Shown here one piece after another: positions 27,143 through 36,405 of a stretch of DNA of 40,593 nt (its first letter is position 1; the number at the start of each line of letters is the position of its first letter). Position numbers and translations under genes: made by a program. This DNA is from Bacillus sp. JCM 19058 (GTDB lineage: Bacteria; Bacillota; Bacilli; Bacillales_H; Bacillaceae_D), in assembly GCA_001310555.1 (NCBI GenBank), contig BAXO01000050.1:1-40593 (forward strand), read 5' to 3'. The notes under the pieces are model-generated. The model was given only the letters and a program-made list of their open reading frames with translations, did no database searches and was not told where the DNA came from.

Positions 27143-28077
27143 ATGAAGGTAAAGGACGGAATTCTCGGATTTTGTGTTGGAGACGCGCTCGGTGTCCCGG
27201 CAGAATTTCAAAAAAAGAGAGGTACTGGCTAAGGAACCGATTGTCGATATGATCGGTTATGGAACGCATAATCAACCTCCCGGAACTTGGTCAGATGATA
27301 GTTCACTAACTTTATGCTTGCTTGATAGTCTCGTGCAATCGCGTGGAGTGAACACGACTAATCTGGCAGAAAAGTTTGTCAGCTGGCTACACGAAGGAGT
27401 TTGGACGCCCCATGGAGACGTTTTTGATATAGGGATATTGACGACGGAAGCCATTCTGAGGCTGGAGCAGGAGCCAGAAGCCCCGGAGCTGGCGGGAGGA
27501 GACGGGGAATATAGCAATGGCAACGGCTCGTTGATGAGAATATTACCGTTAGCATATTATTTAAAGAACAAGCCGTTTACCGAAAGAAAAGAGACGGTAA
27601 AAAAAGGTTTCGTCATTAACCCACCGTCATCCGACATCTATTTTTGCATGCATCCTATATATGGAATTTGCGATTCAGCTGTTAGAAGGGGCTGATATGC
27701 AGCAAAGTTATCAGAAGACTCAATCAATCATTCGCGCTCAGCTCGCTAATGATTCTGAACTCGACCGATTCGAGCGAATCGTCAATGGTGATATCTCGAC
27801 CTTGTCAGAAAACGAAATTGAGTCTACGGGTTATGTTGTCCACACGCTGGAAGCCGCGCTATGGAGCTTAATGACAAGTAATAGCTATCAGGAAGCGGTG
27901 CTGAAGGCGGTTAATTTAGGCGAGGATAACAACACGATCGCTGCAGTAACCGGAGGGTTGGCGGGTCTTTACTTCGGGGTTGCAGCGATCCCGGAAACAT
28001 GGCTAAATCAGCTAGTAAAGCTGCGTGAAATTACGGCGCTTTGTGAAGAATACGAACGAATGCTAGCGGAACTTTGA
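27143..28077 (+). CDS. ADP-ribosylglycohydrolase family protein (frameshifted)
   Basis: Family of DraG and ARH enzymes, which remove ADP-ribose from proteins or small molecules using two metal ions. Metal and substrate motifs are present: FCVGDALGVPAEF near the N-terminus, PPGTWSDDSSLTLCL, GNGSLMRILPLAYY, and late GEDNNTIAAVTGGLAGLYFG. Extra A bases in 27210-27216 and 27599-27605 break the frame; correction restores FQKREVLAKEPIVDMIGYG and KKVSSLTHRHPTSIFACILY and gives 310 residues, the family norm. ATG at 27143 lies 24 bases after the S66 stop. Start of the next gene follows after one base. Target of de-ADP-ribosylation unknown; no ADP-ribosyltransferase is visible in the window. Confidence 0.92.
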
Positions 28078-28078
28078 G

Positions 28079-28786
28079 ATGAAGGAGCGCATAATTGAAG
28101 CGTACAATCGACTCGCATCCAGCTATGAACATGAGGTGGACAGACGGAACCATTACAACATCGATTACGAACGCCCGCGAATGCTCGAGCAGATACCAGC
28201 TGATTTGACCGGTTTATCGGTCCTTGACGCTGGCTGCGCAGCGGTTGGTACACAGCATACTTCTTGCAACGCAAGGCGAAAGTAACAGCGTTTGACATCA
28301 GTCCAGAAATGGTTGCGGCGACAAAGAGACGGACCAAAGGGGCGGCAACTATTCACTGCCTCGATTTGGCAGAGCCGTTACCGTTTGCTAACGAGAGCTT
28401 TGATCTCATTGTGAGCTCACTCGTGCTCCATTATGTAAAGGATTGGGACCGCATATTTAGCGAGCTATCGCGTGTGCTGAAACAAAATGGGACGCTGCTC
28501 TTCTCCGTTCATCATCCTTTGATGGATCTTTCCATGTCTAGGGAAAAGGCGTATTTCGAGGTTGAACAGGTTGTTGACTTATGGAAGTGTGGTTCAGACA
28601 AAGTTGAAGTACTATTTTACCGCAGGCCCTTACAGGAGATCGTAAATATGACATGCACTTTTTTTTCAGCTCGATTCACTTATTGAACCACAGCCGACAG
28701 AGGCTTTACGCAATAAGAATCCAGAAACGTTCCGAAAATTGTCGCGTCAGCCCCACTTTTTAATAGTAAAGGCTGTGAAAACATGA
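28079..28786 (+). CDS. Class I SAM-dependent methyltransferase (frameshifted)
   Basis: Small Rossmann-fold methyltransferase of the Methyltransf_11 type. MKERIIEAYNRLASSYEHEV, then motif I LSVLDAGCAAG, VTAFDISPEMVAATKRR, PLPFANESFDLIVSSLVLHY (post-I and motif II), and LSRVLKQNGTLLFSVHHP. A missing G near 28243 removes GWYTAYFLQRKAKVTAFD from the frame, and an extra T in 28659-28666 breaks the C-terminal part, which should read FFQLDSLIEPQPTEALR. Corrected length 235 residues. Its stop overlaps the next start (ATGA at 28783). It begins one base after the preceding stop, so it is part of the same transcription unit. Methyl acceptor unknown. Confidence 0.9.
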
Positions 28787-29555
28787 GCCAATTCGAGCCG
28801 AAGCCTGCACTCACTGAAATAACCGCTTATTTTAAACAGGCGTTAAACGATAACCTTGTCGGTATTTATTTGCATGGTTCTTTGGCTATGGGATGCTTCA
28901 ATTCCAAGACGAGCGACATTGACTTAGTGATTGTCGTAAAGACACTGCTGTCGTTCAATACAAAAAAAACAAATAGCCAAATACTTACTTGGATTCAATG
29001 AGCAGCTCCCGAATCAAGGCGGACTTGAATTAAGCATTGTTTTACAGGCGGTTATCGACGATTTTGTTTATCCGACTCCTTATGAACTTCACTTCTCTCC
29101 TTCACATTTAGAACGCTATCGAACAGATGAGGACTATGTTTGCAGTGGATCGGGCGATCCGGACCTAGCCGCTCACTTCTTTGTAATTTATCACCGCGGG
29201 AAATCATTATATGGCCCTAAGGCACAACTGCTCTTTCACCCAATTGAACGAAAGTACGTCATTCAATCGATTATGAACGACGTGGAGCAAGCGCCTGAGG
29301 AGATTGCGGAAAACCCGGTTTATTACGTTCTGAACCTGTGCAGAGTATTGTATTTTTTTACGTGAAGGCGTTGCCGCTTCGAAAAGAGAGGGCGGAGAAT
29401 GGGGGATACGTGAGTTGCCGCCCCAAGCTAGAGCCGTCATTCAACCGTGCCTGGATGCATACGATGGCGCTGTTCGGGCGGTTGAAATAAGCCAAGAAGC
29501 ACTGATCCGATTCGCGGAGGAAATGCTAGGAAAGATCGAGCTTGATATGGGGTAA
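28783..29555 (+). CDS. AadA-like aminoglycoside nucleotidyltransferase (DUF4111 type, frameshifted)
   Basis: Nucleotidyltransferase followed by a helical DUF4111 domain, the layout of streptomycin/spectinomycin adenylyltransferases ANT(3'')/ANT(9). YLHGSLAMGCFNSKTSDIDL holds the G-S motif and D-x-D metal ligands (residues about 29-48); GGLELSIVLQAVI supplies the third acidic residue; YYVLNLCRVLYFLREGV then SKREGGEWGI is the typical C-terminal signature. Extra A in 28962-28969 and extra T in 29353-29359 break the frame; corrected length 256 residues, close to AadA. It overlaps the methyltransferase gene by four bases. Whether it gives resistance cannot be told; many chromosomal relatives do not. 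Confidence 0.88.
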
Positions 29556-29921
29556 TCGTGCGGAAAAAAAAGCTGTTTTACCTGAGAAATTGGACACGCA
29601 AAACGAGGATGTCTTGTTTTATCCCCACGGTGGCTCAGGAGCGAGCTGTCTCCATTAAGCGAAGCGTCCGAAAGCCTGCGCGTTATCGCCAGCGGTCAAC
29701 GCGGCGTATTGCGTTCCGAGCTGTGAACGGAGGAGGGAACGTTTATCGACAGTAACCTATCGCTCACTTTATTGCACGGAGCTTAAGACTGTTACGGTTA
29801 GCAAGCAGTGCGAGGCCTTTTATCAGCGCCAAAAAGCTTGAAAGAGAGTGCGCATTTCCTGCGATTGGAGGAGCCGGAAAAGTATACGAAGGTTATAGTA
29901 GGCTAAGGAAAGAGGTGTTCC
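29556..29921. other. 366-base gap without a recognisable gene
   Basis: A 65-codon frame from 29558 is Arg/Lys-rich (RKTRMSCFIPTV and so on) and unlike a real protein. Another frame reads VLFYPHGGSGASCLH and a third LRVIASGQRGVLRSEL before stops, so a decayed gene is conceivable, but I cannot name it. No terminator, promoter or RNA was recognised here. Confidence 0.3.
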
Positions 29922-30468
29922 ATGACGATATATACGGACGGGGAGTTAAGGATACGGAAACTGGAGGCAACCGATGCAGAATTGCTAGTCAAGTGGTTAA
30001 GTAATCCGAAGGTTTTAGCGTTTTATGAGGGGAGAGACCGACCCCATAATCTTGAGATGGTACGAAAGCACTTTTTTTGAAAAGGATGAAACGCTTATCC
30101 CGTGTATTGTGGAATATGACGGAACTCCAATCGGTTACATTCAATTTTATGAGCTGGCATCAGAAGATACATTGGCGTATGGATACAGTCCAGAAGAAGA
30201 GCCGATCTTCGGTCTCGATCAGTTTATTGGAGAGACCGCTTACTGGAATCGGGGAATTGGTACGAAGCTGATTCGCTCGATGGTTGCTTATTTGATCTGT
30301 TCTGAAGAAGCAAAGCGGATTGTTATGGATCCGCAGGCAGCGAATAATCGCGCTTTACATGTATATGAAAAATGCGGGTTTGTGAAAAAGAAGTTTTTAC
30401 CGGAGCATGAGTGGCATGAGGGAAGCTACAGAGATTGCTGGCTGCTGGAATATGAAGGAGAGCATTAA
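29922..30468 (+). CDS. GNAT acetyltransferase resembling aminoglycoside 6'-N-acetyltransferases (frameshifted)
   Basis: RimJ/RimL-type acetyltransferase. MTIYTDGELRIRKLEATDAE, WLSNPKVLAFYEGRDRPHN, IVEYDGTPIGYIQFYEL, and the AAC(6')-type segment FGLDQFIGE followed by YWNRGIGTKLIRSMV (acetyl-CoA site R-G-I-G-T) and MDPQAANNRALHVYEKCGF. The D-Q-F-I-G and D-P-x-x-x-N-x-R-A motifs are the ones shared with AAC(6')-Ib relatives. Seven T at 30072-30078 should be six; corrected length 181 residues. ATG at 29922 has AAAGAGGTG upstream. Together with the AadA-like gene it suggests aminoglycoside modification, but substrate remains unproven. Confidence 0.87.
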
Positions 30469-30748
30469 AGTTTCTAAAAGTCAGAAGCAGGTCAACACCA
30501 TGAGATTTCTGGATAATTATATTCGATGACCACGTCAATTTAGCCTTGCGATGAGATGAAATAGCTACAAAAGCATCCAGACTTCTGCAACGTTCGTCAC
30601 TCTTTTTTTTAACGCCTCAATAGACTGTTGGTAGCTTTCTGCGGAGAAAGCGGCAGCGTTTTTCATACGTTCGAATGGCGCCGCCAGTGTAATCATGAAA
30701 TTGTTTTTGTTATCATAAAGGAAATTCGTTGGTGAAGGGAGCAGCTCT
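30469..30748. other. Gap of 280 bases upstream of the sensor kinase
   Basis: No convincing gene. A minus-strand frame (from 30786 down to 30565) ends FERMKNAAAFSAESYQQSIE followed by a short tail; it is protein-like in composition but starts inside the kinase gene and has no ribosome-binding site. No clear sigma-A promoter for the kinase was found. Confidence 0.35.
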
Positions 30749-31873
30749 GTGTACTTTTTCTGGTTTTGGGTTGGATTATTTGGCATTGTTTGGGCAACTG
30801 CTTTGCTCAGTGGTGAAGCTCTTAGCGTTCAGGGTCCACAGCTGCTCGGGTGTGGATTATTCTTTGTTTTGTTCTTTCTTGCCCCCCTTTTTCGCAATCG
30901 CCCAAAATTGCTCGCAGCATTCATAGTTGTGGCGGCAGCAATCGTTGTCGTTACGTTTTGGACAGCTCCAAATGAATCGACATCTCTTTACGTCCTCTTA
31001 ATACTGACACTTCTTATCGGAAAAGCAGCTTATCGTCTACCTGACGTAATTTTCATGATCACGGGAGGCTTAATCCTACTCGCAGCATCATTATTTAGCG
31101 CTCTTGCTACAGCTGGCCTGTCCTTGCAATTTCTTTTCCTATATGCGCTCATTATCGGAGCGAGTTCGATATATTTTCGTATACAAAAGGGTCAGCTCGA
31201 GGAAGTCAGTCTAACAAAGGAAGCACTATTTAGCGAATACCGCCACTTAAAGCGATACAAGGCCGCAGGAGAGAAAATGATTCGCGAACAGGAACGGACG
31301 AGAATTGCGCGCGATCTACACGATTCGCTCGGGCATTCTTTGACGGCGTTGCTTATGCAGCTTGAAGTGCTCAGACTCCAATCAACGGGTAAAACGAGGA
31401 AGCAAGTTGAGCAATTAAAACGGTTAGCGGAGGACAGCTTGTCCGAAACACGTAAAGGGGTTAGAACGCTGAATCAGGAAGAGCCGAAGGGAATACAGGC
31501 AATCCTCGATTTAATTTTTCAGCTTGAAGCAGAGAGCCTCGTTCGCATTAATTTTTCGATTGGTGAAGGCGTGTTATCCACTGCCTTAAATCATGAACAG
31601 GCTATTATGGTTTATCGCGCAGTACAAGAGGCCTTGACGAATGCTCTCAAGCATAGCCAGTCCAAACAAATTGAAATCAGTCTGGAAGCTCCCTCGGGCC
31701 GTGTCTTTCGTTTTGTGATTGCGAATCCGATCCCTATTGAATCAGGATTCCGTGAAGGCTTTGGCCTGGCTTCCATGCGTGAGCGGATGAATGCGATTGA
31801 TGGCAAGCTTGAAATTATGGAGAGTAAGACACGCTTTATTGTTGAAGGAACGTTTCCGCTTGATGTTAGCTAG
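30749..31873 (+). CDS. Sensor histidine kinase (HisKA_3, YvfT/DesK-like)
   Basis: 374 intact residues. Residues 1-150 contain about five or six TM helices (FFWFWVGLFGIVWATALL, LLAAFIVVAAAIVVVTFW and others), then a coiled linker and HisKA_3 RIARDLHDSLGHSLTALL (phospho-His about residue 193), N box YRAVQEALTNALKHSQSK and G box FGLASMRERMNAIDGKL. GTG at 30749 follows AAGGGA. A response regulator and an ABC-2 exporter follow, the same set as yvfU-yvfT-yvfS-yvfR in B. subtilis, so it probably senses an envelope stress or an exported compound and controls the transporter. The signal is not known. Confidence 0.9.
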   Translation: MYFFWFWVGLFGIVWATALLSGEALSVQGPQLLGCGLFFVLFFLAPLFRNRPKLLAAFIVVAAAIVVVTFWTAPNESTSLYVLLILTLLIGKAAYRLPDVIFMITGGLILLAASLFSALATAGLSLQFLFLYALIIGASSIYFRIQKGQLEEVSLTKEALFSEYRHLKRYKAAGEKMIREQERTRIARDLHDSLGHSLTALLMQLEVLRLQSTGKTRKQVEQLKRLAEDSLSETRKGVRTLNQEEPKGIQAILDLIFQLEAESLVRINFSIGEGVLSTALNHEQAIMVYRAVQEALTNALKHSQSKQIEISLEAPSGRVFRFVIANPIPIESGFREGFGLASMRERMNAIDGKLEIMESKTRFIVEGTFPLDVS

Positions 31874-31901
31874 CCGGATACGGAAGGAAGGGGTGAAAAC
31901 G

Positions 31902-32532
31902 ATGGTAAGAATCCTGTTGGCAGAGGATCAAGCAATGGTTCGCCACGGCTTGAAAATGATGATTGAAACCGATGCGAAACTACTGGTCACAGGTGAAGCA
32001 GGGAACGGAGAGGAAGCCCTTCGCTTATGCGAGCAAAACGAATACGATCTCGTGATCATGGATATTAGAATGCCTGTTATGGATGGGCTAGAGGCTACCG
32101 GGCGAATCCGAAAGCGTTGGCCTGAGCTTAAAATCCTTATTTTAACGACGTTTAATGATGATGAGTATGCCCTTTCAGCCCTCAGCCAAGGGGCTAACGG
32201 CTATATGCTAAAAAAATGCTGAACCAGAACGGTTAATCGGAGCGATTCGTAGCTGCATGGATGGTGGACTCTCTCTGGAAGAGCAGGTCGCGGCCAAGGT
32301 GGTCCCCCGACTCCTCAAGCCGACAGCACCTTCTGTTCATCCTGATTTAACAAAGAGAGAGCTTGAAATCGTCCGACAAATCGGAGAAGGACGCAGCAAT
32401 CGTGAAATTGCGCAGGAACTGGATATTTCCGTTGGGACAGTGAAAAACCATATTAGCCAAGTGCTTGACAAGCTGGATGTCCGTGATCGAACGCAGCTCG
32501 CTATTTATGCGATTCGCCATAACCTTGTTTAG
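31902..32532 (+). CDS. NarL/FixJ response regulator (frameshifted)
   Basis: Partner of the kinase 28 bases upstream. Receiver with RILLAEDQAMVRHGLKMM, phospho-acceptor DLVIMDIRMPVMDG, ILILTTF and GANGYMLK; then LuxR-type DNA-binding domain LTKRELEIVRQIGEGRSNRE and ISVGTVKNHISQVLDKL. Seven A at 32210-32216 should be six; corrected, GYMLK continues NAEPERLIGAIRSCMDGG and the length is 209 residues. ATG at 31902 follows AAGGAAGGGG. A strong terminator follows at 32642. The likely target is the ABC-2 operon that starts 400 bases downstream. Confidence 0.92.
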
Positions 32533-32641
32533 TTTGACCCGTTAAACTAATTGATCGGATGTTTAAGATGAGACATGGAGCAATCATATGACGAAGGAGA
32601 CCGTGACGGAGGTCATGTTTTTTACGATCATTATAGTCGGA

Positions 32642-32669
32642 AGACAGTGGGAGCACTGTCTTTTTTTTT
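32642..32669 (+). terminator. Intrinsic terminator after the two-component genes
   Basis: AGACAGTG (32642-32649), loop GGAG, CACTGTCT (32654-32661), then a nine-base T run. This separates the two-component genes from the exporter genes. The remaining gap to 32932 holds no gene; it presumably carries the exporter promoter, but I could not pick a convincing one or a regulator site. Confidence 0.93.
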
Positions 32670-32932
32670 ATACTTAAAGAAGTGAACCGACGCGGCGGGG
32701 AGAGGAAATTGCTTCTAATCAAGCGAATGGTTATAAAAGGGGAAACTCCCCCACCGATGATTACTGCACGTCAAGGGAATTTTTTATATAGTCTTTCTCA
32801 CTTCGTTCATACCCAAGCATGAGAGCGTATTGAATCTCGTCAGAACACTGCACAGAAAAGCTAGCAATTACAAGCTTTTTGAAGATTCTTTTATGACGAT
32901 GAATATAATTTTGGAAGAAGAGGTGGAAGCCG

Positions 32933-33867
32933 ATGATCGAAACATCAGAGCTGACAAAAAGGTTTAATGGAAAAACAGTTGTTGAAAATGCAAGCCTCTA
33001 TTTAAGTAAGGGCGAATCGGTTGGACTACTGGGACCAAATGGGGCCGGGAAGTCAACGACGATATCAATGATTTCGTCGTTGATGAAACCGACCTCTGGA
33101 GATGTCCAGCTTAATGGAGAAAGTATAGTAAAGTACCCACAAAAAAATTCGCGACGTTCTTGGAGTCGTTCCACAAGAGATTGCCCTTTACGAAGAGCTG
33201 TCTGCTTTTGAGAATTTAAAGTTTTTTGGCCAAATCTATAAGTTGAGAGGAAAGCAGCTGGCGGAAAAGATTGAGGAAGTGCTAGAGTTAGTTGGCCTTC
33301 GCGAACGAAAAAAAAGATTTGATTAAAACGTTCTCTGGGGGGATGAAGCGCCGGATTAATATTGCTGCCGCTCTCCTCCACGACCCTAAGGTCGTCATCA
33401 TGGATGAACCGACTGTAGGTATTGATCCCCAATCCCGTAACCATATCCTTGAAACTGTACGGTTGTTGAATCGCGAAAGAGGCACGACCGTCCTGTATAC
33501 GAGCCATTATATGGAGGAGGTCGAGCAGCTCTGTACAAGAATGTACATTATGGATCATGGTCGGGTGATTGCTTCAGGAACGCAAAATGAATTGCAGCAA
33601 ATTTTGTCCGGCGAGGATACGCTGCTTTTACAGCTGGACGCCCCAAATGCAAGTCTGATTGAGGCGTTACAAGTCCTAGAGCCGGTTAGACAGGTAGAAG
33701 AAACAGAAACGGGCTTAAAGCTCATTGTGAAAAAGAACAGCAATATTCTCTCAGCTGTTGTGCAGGCGGCAGAGCGACAAGATTGCAGAATTGTTAATAT
33801 TCATGTTCAAACACCAAGCCTGGAGGATGTATTTCTCCATTTGACTGGCAGAACATTAAGAGATTGA
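32933..33867 (+). CDS. ABC-2 exporter ATP-binding protein (YvfR-like, frameshifted)
   Basis: Cytoplasmic ATPase of a drug/lipid-type exporter. Walker A GLLGPNGAGKSTTISMI (residues about 32-48), Q-loop VVPQEIALYEELSAFENL, signature FSGGMKRRINIAAALLHDP, Walker B VVIMDEPTVGIDPQSR and the switch His in LYTSHYMEEVEQLC, then a C-terminal regulatory region. Seven A at 33141-33147 should be six and eight A at 33308-33315 should be seven; corrected length 310 residues. ATG at 32933 follows AGAGGTGGAA. The permeases follow within 13 bases. The cargo is unknown. Confidence 0.93.
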
Positions 33868-33880
33868 GGGGGAGAGAGCA

Positions 33881-35135
33881 TTGGGTCCATTTTTTTATAA
33901 AGGATTTTTTTTACTATTTTGGCGCGATCGGAAGGAAATGCTCGTTTCTCTAATTACTCCGATTGTTCTCATTATTGTTCTCGGTTTTATGATGCCAAGC
34001 TGGGTTGAAAACCCGGTCGAGTCTTTGGAAATGACCGTTGCTTTAGTGAATGAAGATGATGAAGCGGACGGAATTAGACAATTCCTGGAAAGCGGAAGCG
34101 CCGAGGGTGACGAGGCTTTTTTTCGGGGAATGGCAGAACAAGCATCTGTCATTGGGATGCTGAATCAATTGTTTGGTGATGAACAAGTAACAGAATGGCT
34201 GACGCTCGTTGAACTTGATGCAGACAATGCTCTGAAACAGTTGGAGGAAGAAGAGGTTATTGCGATTATTACGATTCCTGAAGGCTTCACGTTAGCAGCC
34301 TTAAACAAAATGCTTTTAGGTGAAGGGAGCGGTGCCGCTTTAAAGTTAGTCGCTGAAAATTCATCGTTTGAGGTTGATGTTCTTAATGACATGCTTGATG
34401 GATTTATTGGAACTGTAAATTTCCAAACTGTGCTTCACCAAGTATTGGGAGAAGAGGTTCAACCACCTGTGGAGGGGAATCTTGGAGGGATTGAAAAGGT
34501 TCCGGGGGTAGAGATGCTCACATCTTTTCAATATTTTACGATGGCTATGGGCGTCATTTTTCCTTTTTTTTACTGCACTGACGACGGCGACAAAGGCGAT
34601 TACTGAGAAAAGGGAGCACGTGTTTAACCGCATTTTGCTAGTAGGGAGGCATCCTCTTTATTACCTTTCCGGAAAATTCAGCTCGACCGTTTGTTTAGTC
34701 TTATTGCAGACTACGTTTGTCTTTTTATTTACTCAAATCACTTTGAATCTATTTTCTGGGCGCCAACTGACGTTCTGGCTCGGCCTCATTTTGATTCTTG
34801 TCGCTTGTCAATCTTTGTCGCGGCAATGGCCTCATTGTTTACAGCCATTTTTTTTCCGACTCAAGGATCATAATGTGGCGTTGTCGATAGCTACGATTAT
34901 CATCATTGTTTTTGGGGTGATTGGCGGAAGCTTTACGCCGGTATTCGCCTTACCCGACTGGCTTAGGCAGGTCGGTGAATGGACGCCAAATGGTCTTATC
35001 ATATCAATATATACCCAATGGGTTCAGCAAGAGGATTATACACAGCTGATGATTCCGATTATGCTATTGCTCTTGTTCGCACTGCTCTTAATTAGTCTAA
35101 GTATTTGGATCTTTCCAAGAAGGGGGCGAATATAA
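33881..35135 (+). CDS. ABC-2 exporter permease 1 (frameshifted)
   Basis: Membrane subunit with one N-terminal TM helix (MLVSLITPIVLIIVLGFMMP), a large extracytoplasmic domain (residues about 45-220, with VALVNEDDEADGIRQFLES) and five C-terminal helices, the YhgE/ABC2_membrane_3 layout. Extra T in 34564-34571 breaks the frame after AMGVIFPFF. A lost T near 34816 and an extra T in 34848-34855 cancel, leaving about a dozen misread residues; corrected they give VAAMASLFTAIFF. Corrected length 417 residues. TTG at 33881 follows GAGGGGGAGAG. T runs of 7 and 8 near the N-terminus keep the frame, unlike most such runs here. Stop TAA overlaps the next ATG by one base. Confidence 0.87.
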
Positions 35136-36232
35136 TGTTACCGGTATTTCTTGCCCAATGGATGAAGGAAAAGCGCTCTCCTTACATCGTTCCACTGTTT
35201 TTCGGGCTAAGTATTATTGCCACCTTAATGTTTGGCGGAATGACTGAGAGCAAGCTGATTATTGATGTATTTAGCAGCGAAGAATTAAAATATGAAGAAG
35301 AGACCGAATGGATTGAGCTGCTCAATCAAAGCGAAGCCTTTGAATTCAGGCTAAGAAACGAAGAAGCCGCCCGTGACGATGTTCGCCAAGGTAGAAAGGA
35401 CTTGGCTGTTCAATTGTTGCACGATAATTACCAGCTTATCGTTGCAGTCGAGAATGCCAATGTACAAGTTGTTGAGCGGTATTTATACCAGGTTTATACG
35501 GAAGAGTTGCAGCTTAGAGCTGCAGTGGAACAGAAAGGGAATTTAACCAACTTCCGGGAAGAGGTTCGCTCTTATCTCGAGAACCCGCCTTTAACACTCG
35601 AAACTAACTCACCTGATGGTGGAGTGCTCGAATCGCATGATATGAAGCTTCAGCTCCTTTACGCGTTTACGTTATTTTTGGCTATTTTCACAATCGGCTT
35701 CAAGGTTAATGCGATTACTGCGGAAAAGGTCAGTGGGGTTTGGAATCGGGTGATTCTATCTCCTGTTCGGAAAACAGAAATGTATTTAGGACATTTGCTT
35801 TACAGTTCTGTAATCGGGTTTCTTCAGATTATGATCATTTTACTCATATTCTTTGGGCTTGGTTACAGCTTCGGTGAAAGCTTTGGTATGGTATTGCTCA
35901 TTGCCGCATTGTACACGTTAGTGACTGTGGCCATGGTGATGCTGTTCACCGGAATTTTGAAGACGCCGGAGCATTTCTACATGGTCTTTCCGTCCGTTGT
36001 TCCAATTATGCCGTTGCTGGCTGGAGCCTATATGCCGCCGGGAGTGATAACAAATCCAGTAATTCTTGCCGTTGCAGAGATCTTTCCGATTACACATGCG
36101 ATGGACATATTAATGATGCTCTCATCGAATACAGACTTGTCAGAAGTGCTGTTACCGGTAGCCAAGCTTTTGCTCATCGGAGTGATTTGTATGGGCGTCG
36201 GTATTAATCTTGTTGAACGGAGAAAAGCGTAA
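35135..36232 (+). CDS. ABC-2 exporter permease 2
   Basis: Second membrane subunit, 365 intact residues. N-terminal helix YIVPLFFGLSIIATLMFGGM, extracytoplasmic domain (residues about 35-185, with AARDDVRQGRKDLAVQLL), then AITAEKVSGVWNRVILSPVR, the motif that marks ABC-2 permeases, and five more helices to LLIGVICMGVGINLVERR. The ATG at 35135 is used because AAGAAGGGGG lies eight bases upstream and it overlaps the previous stop. Paralogous in layout to permease 1, so the exporter is probably a heterodimer with a dimer of the ATPase. Confidence 0.9.
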   Translation: MLPVFLAQWMKEKRSPYIVPLFFGLSIIATLMFGGMTESKLIIDVFSSEELKYEEETEWIELLNQSEAFEFRLRNEEAARDDVRQGRKDLAVQLLHDNYQLIVAVENANVQVVERYLYQVYTEELQLRAAVEQKGNLTNFREEVRSYLENPPLTLETNSPDGGVLESHDMKLQLLYAFTLFLAIFTIGFKVNAITAEKVSGVWNRVILSPVRKTEMYLGHLLYSSVIGFLQIMIILLIFFGLGYSFGESFGMVLLIAALYTLVTVAMVMLFTGILKTPEHFYMVFPSVVPIMPLLAGAYMPPGVITNPVILAVAEIFPITHAMDILMMLSSNTDLSEVLLPVAKLLLIGVICMGVGINLVERRKA

Positions 36233-36267
36233 ACAAGGCGCTTGCCTCTTATGTGTGCGGAGATAGA

Positions 36268-36294
36268 AAGGAGGCAGACATTTCCTGCCTCCTT
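36268..36294. terminator. Hairpin terminator between convergent operons
   Basis: AAGGAGGCAG (36268-36277) and CTGCCTCCTT (36285-36294) form a perfect 10-bp stem with a seven-base loop. It serves the exporter operon and, on the other strand, may also end the nucleoside hydrolase transcript, whose stop lies 110 bases away. Confidence 0.75.
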
Positions 36295-36405
36295 ATATAG
36301 CTTGATAGGATGTGACTTCTAGAAGCTGAAAGAAAAAGAGTGGCCGGGAAGCTGGTCGATATTTCTCGGCTCCCTCTCCTCCTACTTGAATAGGATAATA
36401 AGCGG

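Noticed and set aside
24192..29555. Calling the cluster a defined anti-phage defence system
   Set aside because: The families are suggestive, but no known defence effector (nuclease, TIR, reverse transcriptase, pore) is present and the arrangement does not match a defence type I can name.
30565..30786. Small minus-strand gene before the sensor kinase
   Set aside because: Its start lies inside the kinase gene, it lacks a ribosome-binding site and I could not match it to any family; left as a remark only.
32670..32932. T-box or other leader RNA before the ABC exporter
   Set aside because: No T-box core sequence, no specifier-type stem and no second terminator were seen in this gap.
2622..33315. 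Phase variation through homopolymer slippage in many genes
   Set aside because: Affected genes include essential glmU and functionally unrelated enzymes, and many genes have both gains and losses. Programmed phase variation would be confined to a few surface or defence genes. Sequencing error explains all of it.
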